IMG/VR virus record: IMGVR_UViG_3300021963_000515
Location: 1-28,482 of that record
From: a virus
DNA length: 28,482 bases
Strand: one strand, 5' to 3'
The notes under the pieces were generated by a model. That model was not told where the DNA came from. It did no database searches and saw only the letters and a list, made by a program, of their open reading frames with translations. The translations under genes and the position numbers were made by a program. Shown here in pieces: positions 1 through 7,688 of this stretch (within the stretch, counting starts at the first letter, position 1; every line of letters begins with the position of its first letter).

Positions 1-1
1 A

Positions 2-826
2 GGCTTCGAGGACTTGTGGCAACGCGGCGCAAAGCGTCACGGTGTCGCGCCCGCTGAAGCGCAGGCACTTGGCTGGTACGGCTCCGCTGATGTGACCGCA
101 CTCAAGACCAAGCCAGAGAACTATGTGGACAACCTTGAGCGACTGATCAAGCGCACCGCCGATCAGACTGGCAAGTCACCCACTGAGGTGATGAATGACA
201 TGGTCACAGGCAAAGGCTTCCTGCGCAAGGAAGGCGGCGCAGTAGACCGCAAAGAAGATATGTCCATGAAGTTGGCTGACCTGCGCCTCAGAGCAATGGT
301 TGACGAGAGAATGGGTATGGCTAAAGGCGGGCGTGTCAGCGTCTTTGATGCGCCAGCAAAGCGGATGTCCAAGGGTGGCTCATCAGATGAGCCTACGGCC
401 AGAGAAGTTGCCGAGCAGTTGGGCAAGTTGGCTGTGGATCAAGGCAAGGAAGAGTACGAGTCCTTCAAGAAGCCACGCGCCGCAACTGACATCGGCAACC
501 GAGGCATTCTCGCGCCAGCACTTGGCCTGCCAGTGGACATGATGAACATGGGGTTGAGTGGTGTAGACGCGTTGACTGGCCTGATGGGAAAACCGACTCG
601 GTTATCGAGTGAAAAGCCATTCGCTGGATCAGAACACATCAAGGATTTGATGGACAGATACGGTGTAACCTCTGGAGAGGATCGCCCCATGACTGAAACT
701 ATGTTGAGCCTGTTCTCGCCTACTGGCATGATCAAGGGCGCACAGGGCATGACCAAAGGTGCGGTAAAGGCCGCAGACGCAATACGCAGGCCAAGGGCTG
801 GTGCGATGCGTGAAAAAACAAATTAA
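2..826 (+). CDS. Large virion-associated protein, C-terminal part (partial)
   Basis: The frame is open to the left edge: the codons before the TTG at 14 read Gly-Phe-Glu-Asp without a stop, so the gene begins outside the window and 14 is not its start. About 274 residues are visible. The first half is charged and helical. Two Lys-Gly-Gly motifs (MAKGGRVSVFD, then MSKGG) lie near residues 105-125 and suggest a flexible linker. The end contains a hydrophobic Pro/Gly/Met segment (ILAPALGLPVDMMNMGLSG) and an Ala/Gly/Lys-rich tail. This resembles the ends of large polyvalent or ejected internal proteins of podovirus-like phages, which I recall but cannot verify here. It ends 9 bases before the portal ATG, so it belongs to the same operon. 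Function is not assigned; a DNA-ejection or internal virion role is inference. Confidence 0.55.
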   Translation, partial: GFEDLWQRGAKRHGVAPAEAQALGWYGSADVTALKTKPENYVDNLERLIKRTADQTGKSPTEVMNDMVTGKGFLRKEGGAVDRKEDMSMKLADLRLRAMVDERMGMAKGGRVSVFDAPAKRMSKGGSSDEPTAREVAEQLGKLAVDQGKEEYESFKKPRAATDIGNRGILAPALGLPVDMMNMGLSGVDALTGLMGKPTRLSSEKPFAGSEHIKDLMDRYGVTSGEDRPMTETMLSLFSPTGMIKGAQGMTKGAVKAADAIRRPRAGAMREKTN

Positions 827-829
827 GGA
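825..829 (+). promoter_or_regulatory. Ribosome binding site that sets the portal start
   Basis: AAGGA lies 6 bases before the ATG at 836. A TTG at 830 is in the same frame but touches this site directly and could not be used with it, so 836 is the preferred start. Confidence 0.65.
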
Positions 830-835
830 TTGAAC

Positions 836-3343
836 ATGGCGACACAGTTTCCAAACGACCCAAACGCAGACCGCTTCATTGACGGCCTGAAGATGACTGA
901 TGACGGCGGTGCTGTCGCTGACCTGCCTGAAGAAAATCAGGATGTCGAGGAGTTGGAGGACGGCTCGGCCATCGTGACGCTGGGCGACTACCAAGGCCCA
1001 GAAGAGAACCCAGACTTCTACGAGAACCTCGCAGAGACCATCAACTTGTTTGACCTTGAGAAGATTGGTATGCGATACCTTGATCTGATCGAGAAGGACA
1101 AGGAAGCCCGCGAGAAAAGGGACAAGCAATACGAAGAGGGACTCAAGCGCACGGGCTTGGGCGACGATGCCCCGGGCGGTGCGAACTTCTTCGGTGCATC
1201 GAAGGTCGTTCACCCTGTGATGGCCGAAGCGTGCGTGGACTTTGCCGCCCGCGCCATCAAGGAAATGTTCCCACCTGACGGCCCAGTGCGCACCAAGATT
1301 TTGGGTGATGTTACTGACGAGAAGACCGAGACCGCAGAACGCAAGCGCGACTACCTGAACTGGCAGTTGACTGAGCAGATCACAGAGTTCCGCGACGAAC
1401 AGGAGCAGTTGCTCACGCAGTTGCCTCTCGGTGGTTCACAGTTTATGAAAATTTGGTACGACGACAAAAAGCGCCGCCCCTGCGCTGAGTTTGTGCCTAT
1501 CGACAACATCCTCCTGCCATTCGCCGCTGTGAACTTCTACACAGCCCAGCGCGTGACAGAGCAACAAGACATCACTGGCTGGGAGATGCAACAGCGCATC
1601 GACCGTGGCTTGTACCGTGACATCAGCCTGATCCGCGCATCCGCAGAGCCAGAGCAGACAGCCGCCGAGAAGGCCAACAACAAGATTGAAGGCAAGTCGT
1701 GGGACGACAACGAAGACGGCCTGCGACGCGTCTTCCACATCTACACATGGCTGTCGATTGACGACGACCCTGTGACCAACGGCGACTCCGCCCCTTACAT
1801 CCTGATGGTTGACGAGTTGGAGAGCAAGGTGCTTGGCCTCTACCGCAATTGGGAAGAGGGCGACGAGTCGATGGAAAAGTTGGACTGGATCGTCGAGTTC
1901 AAATTCATCCCTTGGCGCGGCGCATACGCTGTTGGGCTACCTCACCTCATCGGAGGTCTCTCCGCCGCCTTGACGGGCGCATTACGGGCCTTGCTGGACA
2001 CTGCGCACATCAACAACTCGGCCACGATGCTGAAGTTGAAGGGCGCACGCATCTCTGGCGCAAGTCAGCAGATCGAAGTCACGCAGATTACTGAGGTGGA
2101 GAGCGCCCCCGGTGTAGACGACATCCGCAAGATCGCAATGCCCATGCCCTTCAACCCACCTTCCGAGGTGCTGTTCAAGTTGCTTGGCTGGATCACCGAC
2201 GCGGCCAAGGGTGTGGTCACCACCGCTGAAGAGAAGATTGCCGACGCAAAGTCCACCATGCCTGTTGGCACAACGCAGGCTCTGATCGAGCAAGGCGCTG
2301 TGGTGTTCTCCTCCATCCACTCACGCCTGCACGAGAGCCAGCGCCGAGTCATTGGCATCGTTGGCCGCTTGAACCGCTGGTACTTGGACGAGCAAAAGCG
2401 TGGCGACATGGTGGCAGAGTTGCCCGTCAAGAAGGAAGACTTCAAGCGCAACAGCGACATCGTGCCTGTAAGTGATCCCCACATTTTCTCTGAGACACAG
2501 CGCGTGGCCCAGATGCAGTCTGTGTTGCAGTTGTCCACACAGTTCCCTGCGATCTTTGACCAGCGTGCGGTGGTGAACCGAATGCTCAAGCAGTTGAAGG
2601 TTCCGAATGTGAACGAGTTGATCCCGAACGCAAGCAAGCCTGCGGAGATGAACGCGGCAGACGAGAACAGCGCAATGGCATTGGGACGCCCAGCCTTTGC
2701 ATACCCTCGTCAGGATCAGTTGGCGCACATCCAAGCCCACTTGGCTTTTGCGCTCGATCCCGCTTTGGGATCAAACCGCCTGATCGCGCCCAAGTTCATC
2801 CCGAATGCGTTGGAACACATCAAGCAACACATGATGCTCTGGTACACCAACCAGATGTCCACCTATGTCCAAGGCGACACTGGTGTGCAGTTTGGCAAGT
2901 ACGAGGACAGCAAACTGGTCAAGCAGATCGACAACGCGGTGGCCTTGGCCTCTACGCACCTGTCAATGGACACCGAAGAGGTGTTCAAAGGCTTGTTGCC
3001 TGCGCTGGAGCAGTTGGGCCAGATGATGCAACAGTTCAAGCCACCAGCACCGCCTATGGACGGCGAGGCACAGGCCGTGTTGCAGGCTTCTATGGCCGAG
3101 ACACAGCGCCGCGCCGCAGAAGATCAGGCACGCCTTGCCTTCGATACGCAGAAGTTCCAAGCGGAAATGCAACAGAAGGACAAGGATCGTCAGGTCAAGA
3201 TCGCGATGAACGCAGAGGACAACCTCACGACAGAGCGAATGAAGACTGCCGAGTTGACCGTGGACGAGGTCAAACTTCGACAAGAGCAGGAGCAGACTGC
3301 TATCAAACTGCAAGATGTTACTCAACGAAACTTAGGAGATTGA
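836..3343 (+). CDS. Portal protein
   Basis: About 835 residues. The portal forms the dodecameric ring at one vertex of the head through which DNA is packaged and ejected, and on which the neck is built. The N-terminus is acidic. A motif near residues 120-150 (NFFGASKVVHPVMAEACVDF, then AARAIKEMFPPDGPVRTKI) is typical of large portals of podovirus-like metagenomic phages. Further on come a core with IDNILLPF and the WYLDE helix, and a Gln/Met-rich C-terminal region of long charged helices (about residues 720-830) that probably forms the barrel or crown. The length is close to P22-type portals (about 725) and larger than T7-type (about 535). Position before co-chaperonin, scaffold and capsid genes supports the call. 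A terminase normally sits upstream, but the fragment there is not one. Confidence 0.85.
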   Translation: MATQFPNDPNADRFIDGLKMTDDGGAVADLPEENQDVEELEDGSAIVTLGDYQGPEENPDFYENLAETINLFDLEKIGMRYLDLIEKDKEAREKRDKQYEEGLKRTGLGDDAPGGANFFGASKVVHPVMAEACVDFAARAIKEMFPPDGPVRTKILGDVTDEKTETAERKRDYLNWQLTEQITEFRDEQEQLLTQLPLGGSQFMKIWYDDKKRRPCAEFVPIDNILLPFAAVNFYTAQRVTEQQDITGWEMQQRIDRGLYRDISLIRASAEPEQTAAEKANNKIEGKSWDDNEDGLRRVFHIYTWLSIDDDPVTNGDSAPYILMVDELESKVLGLYRNWEEGDESMEKLDWIVEFKFIPWRGAYAVGLPHLIGGLSAALTGALRALLDTAHINNSATMLKLKGARISGASQQIEVTQITEVESAPGVDDIRKIAMPMPFNPPSEVLFKLLGWITDAAKGVVTTAEEKIADAKSTMPVGTTQALIEQGAVVFSSIHSRLHESQRRVIGIVGRLNRWYLDEQKRGDMVAELPVKKEDFKRNSDIVPVSDPHIFSETQRVAQMQSVLQLSTQFPAIFDQRAVVNRMLKQLKVPNVNELIPNASKPAEMNAADENSAMALGRPAFAYPRQDQLAHIQAHLAFALDPALGSNRLIAPKFIPNALEHIKQHMMLWYTNQMSTYVQGDTGVQFGKYEDSKLVKQIDNAVALASTHLSMDTEEVFKGLLPALEQLGQMMQQFKPPAPPMDGEAQAVLQASMAETQRRAAEDQARLAFDTQKFQAEMQQKDKDRQVKIAMNAEDNLTTERMKTAELTVDEVKLRQEQEQTAIKLQDVTQRNLGD

Positions 3344-3344
3344 A

Positions 3345-3524
3345 ATGGCTATTACCCTTAAAGACGAGCAATCAGAAGCCGTGCGCCAGCAACACCGCAA
3401 CGCGACTGGTGCATGGATCAACGGTCAACAAATGAAAGAGCAATCAAAAGCGACGCAACCAGAGGCTAACAGCGACCACGGGAATTTCTCCCAAAACAAG
3501 GGCGTTGACAAGAGAAACGCATGA
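3345..3524 (+). CDS. Small hypothetical protein, 59 aa
   Basis: A short gene that starts one base after the portal stop, preceded by TTAGGAGAT (good ribosome binding site). It reads MAITLKDEQSEAVRQQHRNA at the N-terminus and is hydrophilic, Gln/Asn/Lys-rich, with no membrane segment or cysteine. Its stop overlaps the next start in ATGA (3521-3524), which supports it as a real, translationally coupled gene. Function unknown. Its place between portal and scaffold suggests a minor head or assembly factor, but nothing in the sequence shows this. Confidence 0.7.
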   Translation: MAITLKDEQSEAVRQQHRNATGAWINGQQMKEQSKATQPEANSDHGNFSQNKGVDKRNA

Positions 3525-3706
3525 GGTATGTCTCCGACTTTATTGGCGCTGTAAAAGCGCGTAAAGAGGCGGTGGTGCAGGGTTTGTCAACGGGTAATGC
3601 CGCTGATTACGCCTCGTACCAGCGTCTGGTCGGGCATATCGCAGGACTTGAGGAAGCCCTTGAAATCCTCAACAACCTTCTAAAGGAAGAAGACAATGAC
3701 AGATAG
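3521..3706 (+). CDS. Small helical hypothetical protein, 61 aa
   Basis: The ATG overlaps the previous stop (ATGA). The protein is predicted from its pattern to be all-helical: an N-terminal helix (FIGAVKARKEAVVQGL), a short loop (NAADYASYQRLVG), and a second helix rich in Leu/Glu (HIAGLEEALEILNNLLKEE). It also overlaps the following co-chaperonin gene by 11 bases. It may dimerise through the Leu-rich helix. Similar small helical proteins are common between portal and capsid genes of podovirus-like phages, but their role is not known to me. Confidence 0.75.
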   Translation: MRYVSDFIGAVKARKEAVVQGLSTGNAADYASYQRLVGHIAGLEEALEILNNLLKEEDNDR

Positions 3707-4130
3707 CACGGTGGCTGGTGATTCAGCCGATTTGCGGGAAGCCTTTCCTGCTGTAGACCCCGGTGCGATACCCCTTGGCGCAAGAGTTTTAGTACAACTG
3801 CGTCGAACAAAGAAAACGGTAACGAGTGCTGGGATTATTTTGGTCTCCGAGACCAAAGAAACCGAGAAGTGGCAGAACATGGTCGCAAAAGTGATCTCAC
3901 TTGGCCCATTGGCGTTCAAAAAACGCGACACGATGGAGCCTTGGGTTGAGGGAACTTGGTGCGAGGTAGGTGATTTCATCCGCGTCCCTAAGTGGGGCGG
4001 TGATCGTTGGGAGGTTCCAGTCCCTGACGCGCATTCCGATGATGATCCAGCCCTCTTCATGGTGCTAAACGACCATGAAGTCATCGCCAAACTTACTGGT
4101 GACCCACTTGCAATGAAGGCATTCCTATGA
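3696..4130 (+). CDS. GroES-like co-chaperonin
   Basis: 144 residues with the order of motifs of GroES (Hsp10). IPLGARVLVQLRRT (residues 25-38) matches the first strands (RPLHDRVIVKR in E. coli GroES). KKTVTSAGIILVSETKETE (39-57) matches the mobile loop, with the hydrophobic tripeptide Ile-Ile-Leu (47-49) where GroES has Ile-Val-Leu for docking on GroEL. AKVISLGP (64-71) matches GEVLAVG, VGDFIRVPKWGG (91-102) the GD-V strand, and LFMVLNDHEVIAKL (120-133) the terminal strands. It is about 45 residues longer than GroES, with an N-terminal extension and an insert near 72-90. Probable role: partner of host GroEL in folding capsid proteins, like T4 gp31. Its location between portal and scaffold agrees. 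Assigned by motif reading only. Confidence 0.75.
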   Translation: MTDSTVAGDSADLREAFPAVDPGAIPLGARVLVQLRRTKKTVTSAGIILVSETKETEKWQNMVAKVISLGPLAFKKRDTMEPWVEGTWCEVGDFIRVPKWGGDRWEVPVPDAHSDDDPALFMVLNDHEVIAKLTGDPLAMKAFL

Positions 4131-5110
4131 GTACCGAAACCCAACAAGAAGTGATTGTGATTCAAGAGGAAAAAGACGGTTCCGCAACCGTTGATTTGCC
4201 TGAAAGTATCCCTTCACCAACGAGAACCCAAAACGAAGACTCCGACGAGGCTGACGAGCGTGCCAGAGAGGCCGAAATGGCCTCTGGTGGTGGTGTTGAC
4301 CCCGACGCAGAGGCACTGAGAGAGCAAAAACGCCTCAAACGCCTCAAGCGCAAGGAGTACCACAAGCAAGTCTCGACTGAAAAAGACCATAAATTGGACT
4401 TTTTGAGCCGCCAGAACCAAGAATTGATCGAAAGATTGTCGGTTTTGGAGAAAAAGTCGCACGGTAGTGACCTTGCACGCTTGAATGCGGCCAAAACAGA
4501 GAAGCACAACAAAATTCTGTTCGCAAAACAGAAAATTGCTGAAGCAACTCAGACTGGCAACGGCGAAATGCTGACTGCGGCACAGGAATTGTGGTTTGAT
4601 GCTCGTAGAGAGTATGAAGCCCTCGATACTGTGATCAAGAAGGCCACCGCGCCCCAGCGTGAACGCACAATTCGCGCCCCTGACCCACAACTACAGCGCC
4701 ATGCGAACACTTGGATGCAAAACAACCAGTGGTACGACCCAAATGGCAAAGACCCTGACTCAAAGGTCGCTTTGACCATCGATCAGGCTATGGCTGAAGA
4801 AGGCTGGAACCCCAAGACGCCCCAGTATTGGGAAGAACTTGACAACCGCTTGCAAAAGTATTTACCACACCGTTATACTGGCGATACCGATGAGAAACCG
4901 ATTCGGAATTCTAGACCAAGGAATGTTGTGACAAGTTCAGGCCGCGAAAGTTCTTCGAGTAGTGCGATTGGAAAAAATCAGTTTGCGTTAACACGCGATC
5001 AAGTCCAAGCCATGAAAGATGCTGGAATGTGGGATGACGCTGATAAACGGGCGAAGATGATTCGACGCTACGCATTGGAAGCCAAACAAAATCAAGGTTA
5101 TAGGAGTTAA
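4127..5110 (+). CDS. Head scaffolding protein
   Basis: 327 residues, start overlapping the previous stop (ATGA at 4127). The N-terminal 70 residues are very acidic. Residues about 65-135 form long charged helices (LREQKRLKRLKRKEYHKQ, then QNQELIERLSVLEKK) likely to be coiled coil, followed by a domain with WMQNNQWYDPNGKDPDSKV and TPQYWEELDNRLQKYLPHRY that I associate with podovirus scaffolds. A Ser-rich linker precedes a basic C-terminal helix (RAKMIRRYALEAKQNQGYR), the usual place where scaffolds bind capsid protein. It would form the internal core of the procapsid and leave before or during packaging. Position between portal and capsid genes is decisive. No protease motif is visible. Confidence 0.75.
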   Translation: MSTETQQEVIVIQEEKDGSATVDLPESIPSPTRTQNEDSDEADERAREAEMASGGGVDPDAEALREQKRLKRLKRKEYHKQVSTEKDHKLDFLSRQNQELIERLSVLEKKSHGSDLARLNAAKTEKHNKILFAKQKIAEATQTGNGEMLTAAQELWFDARREYEALDTVIKKATAPQRERTIRAPDPQLQRHANTWMQNNQWYDPNGKDPDSKVALTIDQAMAEEGWNPKTPQYWEELDNRLQKYLPHRYTGDTDEKPIRNSRPRNVVTSSGRESSSSSAIGKNQFALTRDQVQAMKDAGMWDDADKRAKMIRRYALEAKQNQGYRS

Positions 5111-5114
5111 GAAA

Positions 5115-5648
5115 ATGGATTCTCGTTTAAAAAAATCTCTATCCGCTGGTGGACGCGAAAATCGCGCGAGTCTTGACAAGAGTCGAGAGGCACCAGAGGA
5201 TAATTTCGTGTCAGCCGATGAGCGCCGCAAGGCGTGGAAGGACGAATGGACACAAAGTGCATTGCCGTCTGTCCCTGATATTAAGGGATGGCACCTTTGC
5301 TGGTTATCTACGACCAACAGTTATGACAGCATCGACAAGCGCATTCGACTTGGTTATGTTCCCGTGAAAGCGGAAGAACTCCCCGGGCTGGATGGCAACA
5401 AAGTCAAGGCTGGGGAACACGCTGGGTTTATTTCGTGCAATGAGATGCTCTTGTACAAGATTCCAATGGACTTGTATCAAGATGTCATGGCTCATTTCCA
5501 CCACGAAGCGCCTCTTGAGGAAGCGAACAAGATTCGCCTTCAGGCAGAGCAGGCCGTGGGACGAGATAGTTCTGGGCGCAAGTTGGGACAGGTCGAGGGC
5601 GAAGGTTTGGATGATATTGATAAACAGTTACCCGCACCAGTTTTCTGA
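5115..5648 (+). CDS. Conserved hypothetical head-region protein
   Basis: 177 residues, starting 4 bases after the scaffold stop behind TAGGAG. The N-terminus is basic and Ser/Arg-rich; the middle has an aromatic core (IKGWHLCWLSTTNSYDSIDK) and the pattern RIRLGYVPVKAEELPG; the C-terminus is Glu/Gln-rich. No signal peptide or membrane segment. I recall proteins with the DKR-IRLGY pattern beside capsid genes in uncultured phages, always without a known role. A minor head or capsid-assembly protein is a reasonable guess from location only. Confidence 0.7.
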   Translation: MDSRLKKSLSAGGRENRASLDKSREAPEDNFVSADERRKAWKDEWTQSALPSVPDIKGWHLCWLSTTNSYDSIDKRIRLGYVPVKAEELPGLDGNKVKAGEHAGFISCNEMLLYKIPMDLYQDVMAHFHHEAPLEEANKIRLQAEQAVGRDSSGRKLGQVEGEGLDDIDKQLPAPVF

Positions 5649-5681
5649 GCGGGTGAATTTAACCAAACAAGGAGTAAGACT

Positions 5682-6254
5682 ATGTCTTCATTGAATCAGC
5701 CGTTTGGTCTGCGTCCCTCGTTCCATCCCTCTGGTTTGGATCGCGCTGTCGCATTGACTGACGGTATCGTTTCTGGTTACACCAGTGACATCTTGAAGGG
5801 TCAGCCCGTCAAGTTGGACACAACAGGTGTTATTCAAGCCGCCGCCGCTGGTGACGCGTTCTTGGGTGCCTTCGCAGGCGTTCAATGGACTGACACTACT
5901 GGTCGCGTTCGTATCAGCAACTACTGGCCCGCCAACACAGCATATGTGACTGGCTCCTGCATTGCTTATTACTACCAAGACCCCGCCATCGTTTATGACA
6001 TTCAGGCCAATGGCCCAATGGCACAAACTACTTTGGGCGCTCAGTCTGATTTTGCCTCTATTACAGCAGGCTCCACGACCACTGGACTCTCTCAGTGTGT
6101 CATTAGCACCTCGGTTGTTTCCGCTGGTTCTTCTGCACAGTTGAAGATTATTGGTTTGACCCCCGGCGTTGATAACGCATGGGGAGATGCATTCACCGTA
6201 GTGCAAGTTCAAGTTAACGAGTCGCAGTTCAATGCGTCTGTTAACGCAGTTTAA
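5682..6254 (+). CDS. Probable capsid decoration or structural protein
   Basis: 190 residues behind a strong AAGGAG site. It is low in charge, rich in Ala/Thr/Gly/Val and strand-forming, with an N-terminal FGLRPSFHPSGL motif. It lies immediately upstream of the major capsid gene and has the composition of head decoration proteins that cement the capsid. I recall proteins starting with a GLRP-HPSG pattern beside capsid genes in many phages of this type. No catalytic motif. Decoration is preferred over an alternative capsid protein because the next gene is a clear capsid protein. Confidence 0.6.
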   Translation: MSSLNQPFGLRPSFHPSGLDRAVALTDGIVSGYTSDILKGQPVKLDTTGVIQAAAAGDAFLGAFAGVQWTDTTGRVRISNYWPANTAYVTGSCIAYYYQDPAIVYDIQANGPMAQTTLGAQSDFASITAGSTTTGLSQCVISTSVVSAGSSAQLKIIGLTPGVDNAWGDAFTVVQVQVNESQFNASVNAV

Positions 6255-6267
6255 GGGGGACTAAAAA

Positions 6268-7182
6268 ATGGCCGCTCCAATGCGCAGTACCGACTTTCGC
6301 TCGATTGTCGAACCCATTCTGAATGAGTGTTTTGATGGTGTATACGATCAACGCACCGACGAATGGTCACGCGTCTTCACTGAACAAGAAGGCATCCCCC
6401 GTAACTACCACGAAGAGCCAGTCCTGTATGGATTTGGTGCCGCACCTCAGTTGCCTGACGGCACTCCTGTGTCGTACCAACAAGGTGGCGTGCTGTTCCT
6501 CCAGCGTTATGTCTACCAAGTCTTTGGTTTGGCATTCGCTTTGACCAAAGTTTTGGTTGAGGACGGTGACCACATCCGCATCGGTCAGGTTTACGCTCGT
6601 CACTTGGCTCAGTCATTGATTGAGACCAAAGAGACTCTGTCGGCGAACATTTTGAACCGTGCGTTCAATGCTTCGTACCCCGGCGGCGACGGCGTGGCAC
6701 TGAACAGCACTGCTCACCCAATCGTGAACGGTACATTCAGCAACCGCTTGACCACTGACGCTAACCTGTCACAGACATCGCTTGAGCAGATGCTGATTCA
6801 GATTCGTCAAGCAGTGGACAACAACCAGAAGAAGATTCGCTTGGTTCCCCGCCAGTTGGTGGTGGCCCCGGGTAATGTCTTCCAAGCGGAAGTGTTGTTG
6901 AAATCTGTTTTGCGTGCTGGCAATGCCAACAACGACATCAACCCAGTTAAGTCTATCGGCTTGCTGGACGAAGGTGCCGCTGTTATCAGCCGTTTGACTT
7001 CAGCCACCGCATGGTGGGTGCAGACAGACGCTCCTGAAGGCATGAAGTTGCTGATGCGTCGCAAGTTGGAGAAGACGATGGAAGGCGATTTTGAGACTGA
7101 CTCTATGCGCTACAAGGCGACAGAGCGTTACCAAGTCGGCTTCACCGATCCTCGTGCGATGTACGGTACGCCCGGCGTCTAA
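6268..7182 (+). CDS. Major capsid protein (HK97 fold)
   Basis: 304 residues behind AAGGGGGA. It shows the layout of a capsid protein without a cleaved delta domain: an N-terminal arm with RSIVEPILNECFDGVYD, a conserved ALTKVLVEDGD region, a long helix (ARHLAQSLIETKETLSANIL), the LNSTAHPIVNG loop, RLVPRQLVVAP, and a closing segment with ATAWWVQTDAPEGMKLLMRR and YKATERYQVGFTDPRAMYG. The VVAP-to-WWV arrangement is typical of HK97-fold subunits where the P and A domains meet. It assembles around the scaffold with the portal at one vertex. The gene is followed by a UUCG hairpin, consistent with strong independent expression. Confidence 0.85.
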   Translation: MAAPMRSTDFRSIVEPILNECFDGVYDQRTDEWSRVFTEQEGIPRNYHEEPVLYGFGAAPQLPDGTPVSYQQGGVLFLQRYVYQVFGLAFALTKVLVEDGDHIRIGQVYARHLAQSLIETKETLSANILNRAFNASYPGGDGVALNSTAHPIVNGTFSNRLTTDANLSQTSLEQMLIQIRQAVDNNQKKIRLVPRQLVVAPGNVFQAEVLLKSVLRAGNANNDINPVKSIGLLDEGAAVISRLTSATAWWVQTDAPEGMKLLMRRKLEKTMEGDFETDSMRYKATERYQVGFTDPRAMYGTPGV

Positions 7183-7188
7183 ACCCAA

Positions 7189-7208
7189 GCGGGGGCTTCG
7201 GCCCCTGC
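7189..7208 (+). terminator. UUCG hairpin after the capsid gene
   Basis: GCGGGGGC and GCCCCTGC pair over 8 bp (one G-U) around a TTCG loop, 6 bases after the capsid stop. No T-run follows (GCTAATAAGG), so it is a poor intrinsic terminator by the usual rule. It could be a partial terminator or an RNA end that protects capsid mRNA. A near copy occurs at 8906-8927. Confidence 0.6.
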
Positions 7209-7227
7209 GCTAATAAGGAGCAAGACA

Positions 7228-7677
7228 ATGGCACAAACCTATTTTGGTTCTACCCTGCGTGCAGGTTCTGGCACTTTGACTGACACTGTGGATGGCGGCT
7301 TTGTCGTCATGTCTCAGACAACCACTGTGACCACTGCCGCCGCAGGCACTGCTACTAGCGCAACTCTAACTCTCCCTGCATCCTCACAGATTATCGACTT
7401 TTTTGCCGATATGGTTGTGAACGAAGCCGTGGGTGGTGGAACCGCTACAACAATCCCTATGACTATCGGTACAGCCGCCGCTGGCACACAATATGTGTCT
7501 TCGACTGATGTGTTCGCTGGTGGTCGTATTGCTTTAACTTTTACAGCCGCACAGTTGCTTGCTATGAGCGACATTGGTAACAATACCTCTGTCGTTGTTA
7601 CGCTTGACCCTAACGGCACGATCGTCACGACTCAAGGCGTTATTCGCCTGACCGTTGTGTACGCTCAGAAAGTTTAA
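7228..7677 (+). CDS. Small beta-rich structural protein, 149 aa
   Basis: Behind AAGGAG. Thr/Ala/Val/Gly-rich, almost without charge, with alternating hydrophobic/Thr patterns of beta strands (VTTAAAGTATSATLTLPASS, RLTVVYAQ at the end). It follows the capsid gene directly. The composition and place fit a minor capsid, head-surface or decoration protein. No recognisable motif gives a more exact role. Confidence 0.65.
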   Translation: MAQTYFGSTLRAGSGTLTDTVDGGFVVMSQTTTVTTAAAGTATSATLTLPASSQIIDFFADMVVNEAVGGGTATTIPMTIGTAAAGTQYVSSTDVFAGGRIALTFTAAQLLAMSDIGNNTSVVVTLDPNGTIVTTQGVIRLTVVYAQKV

Positions 7678-7688
7678 GGGGAGCAATC

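Noticed and set aside
2065-2637. 190-codon minus-strand open frame within the portal gene
   Set aside because: Portal coding is continuous and has clear family motifs; the reverse frame has atypical Cys/Arg/Ser content.
5630-5654. Possible terminator, ACCCGC/GCGGGT inverted repeat around the stop at 5648
   Set aside because: Only 6 bp with a 13-base loop and no T-run; it overlaps the coding end and is likely by chance.
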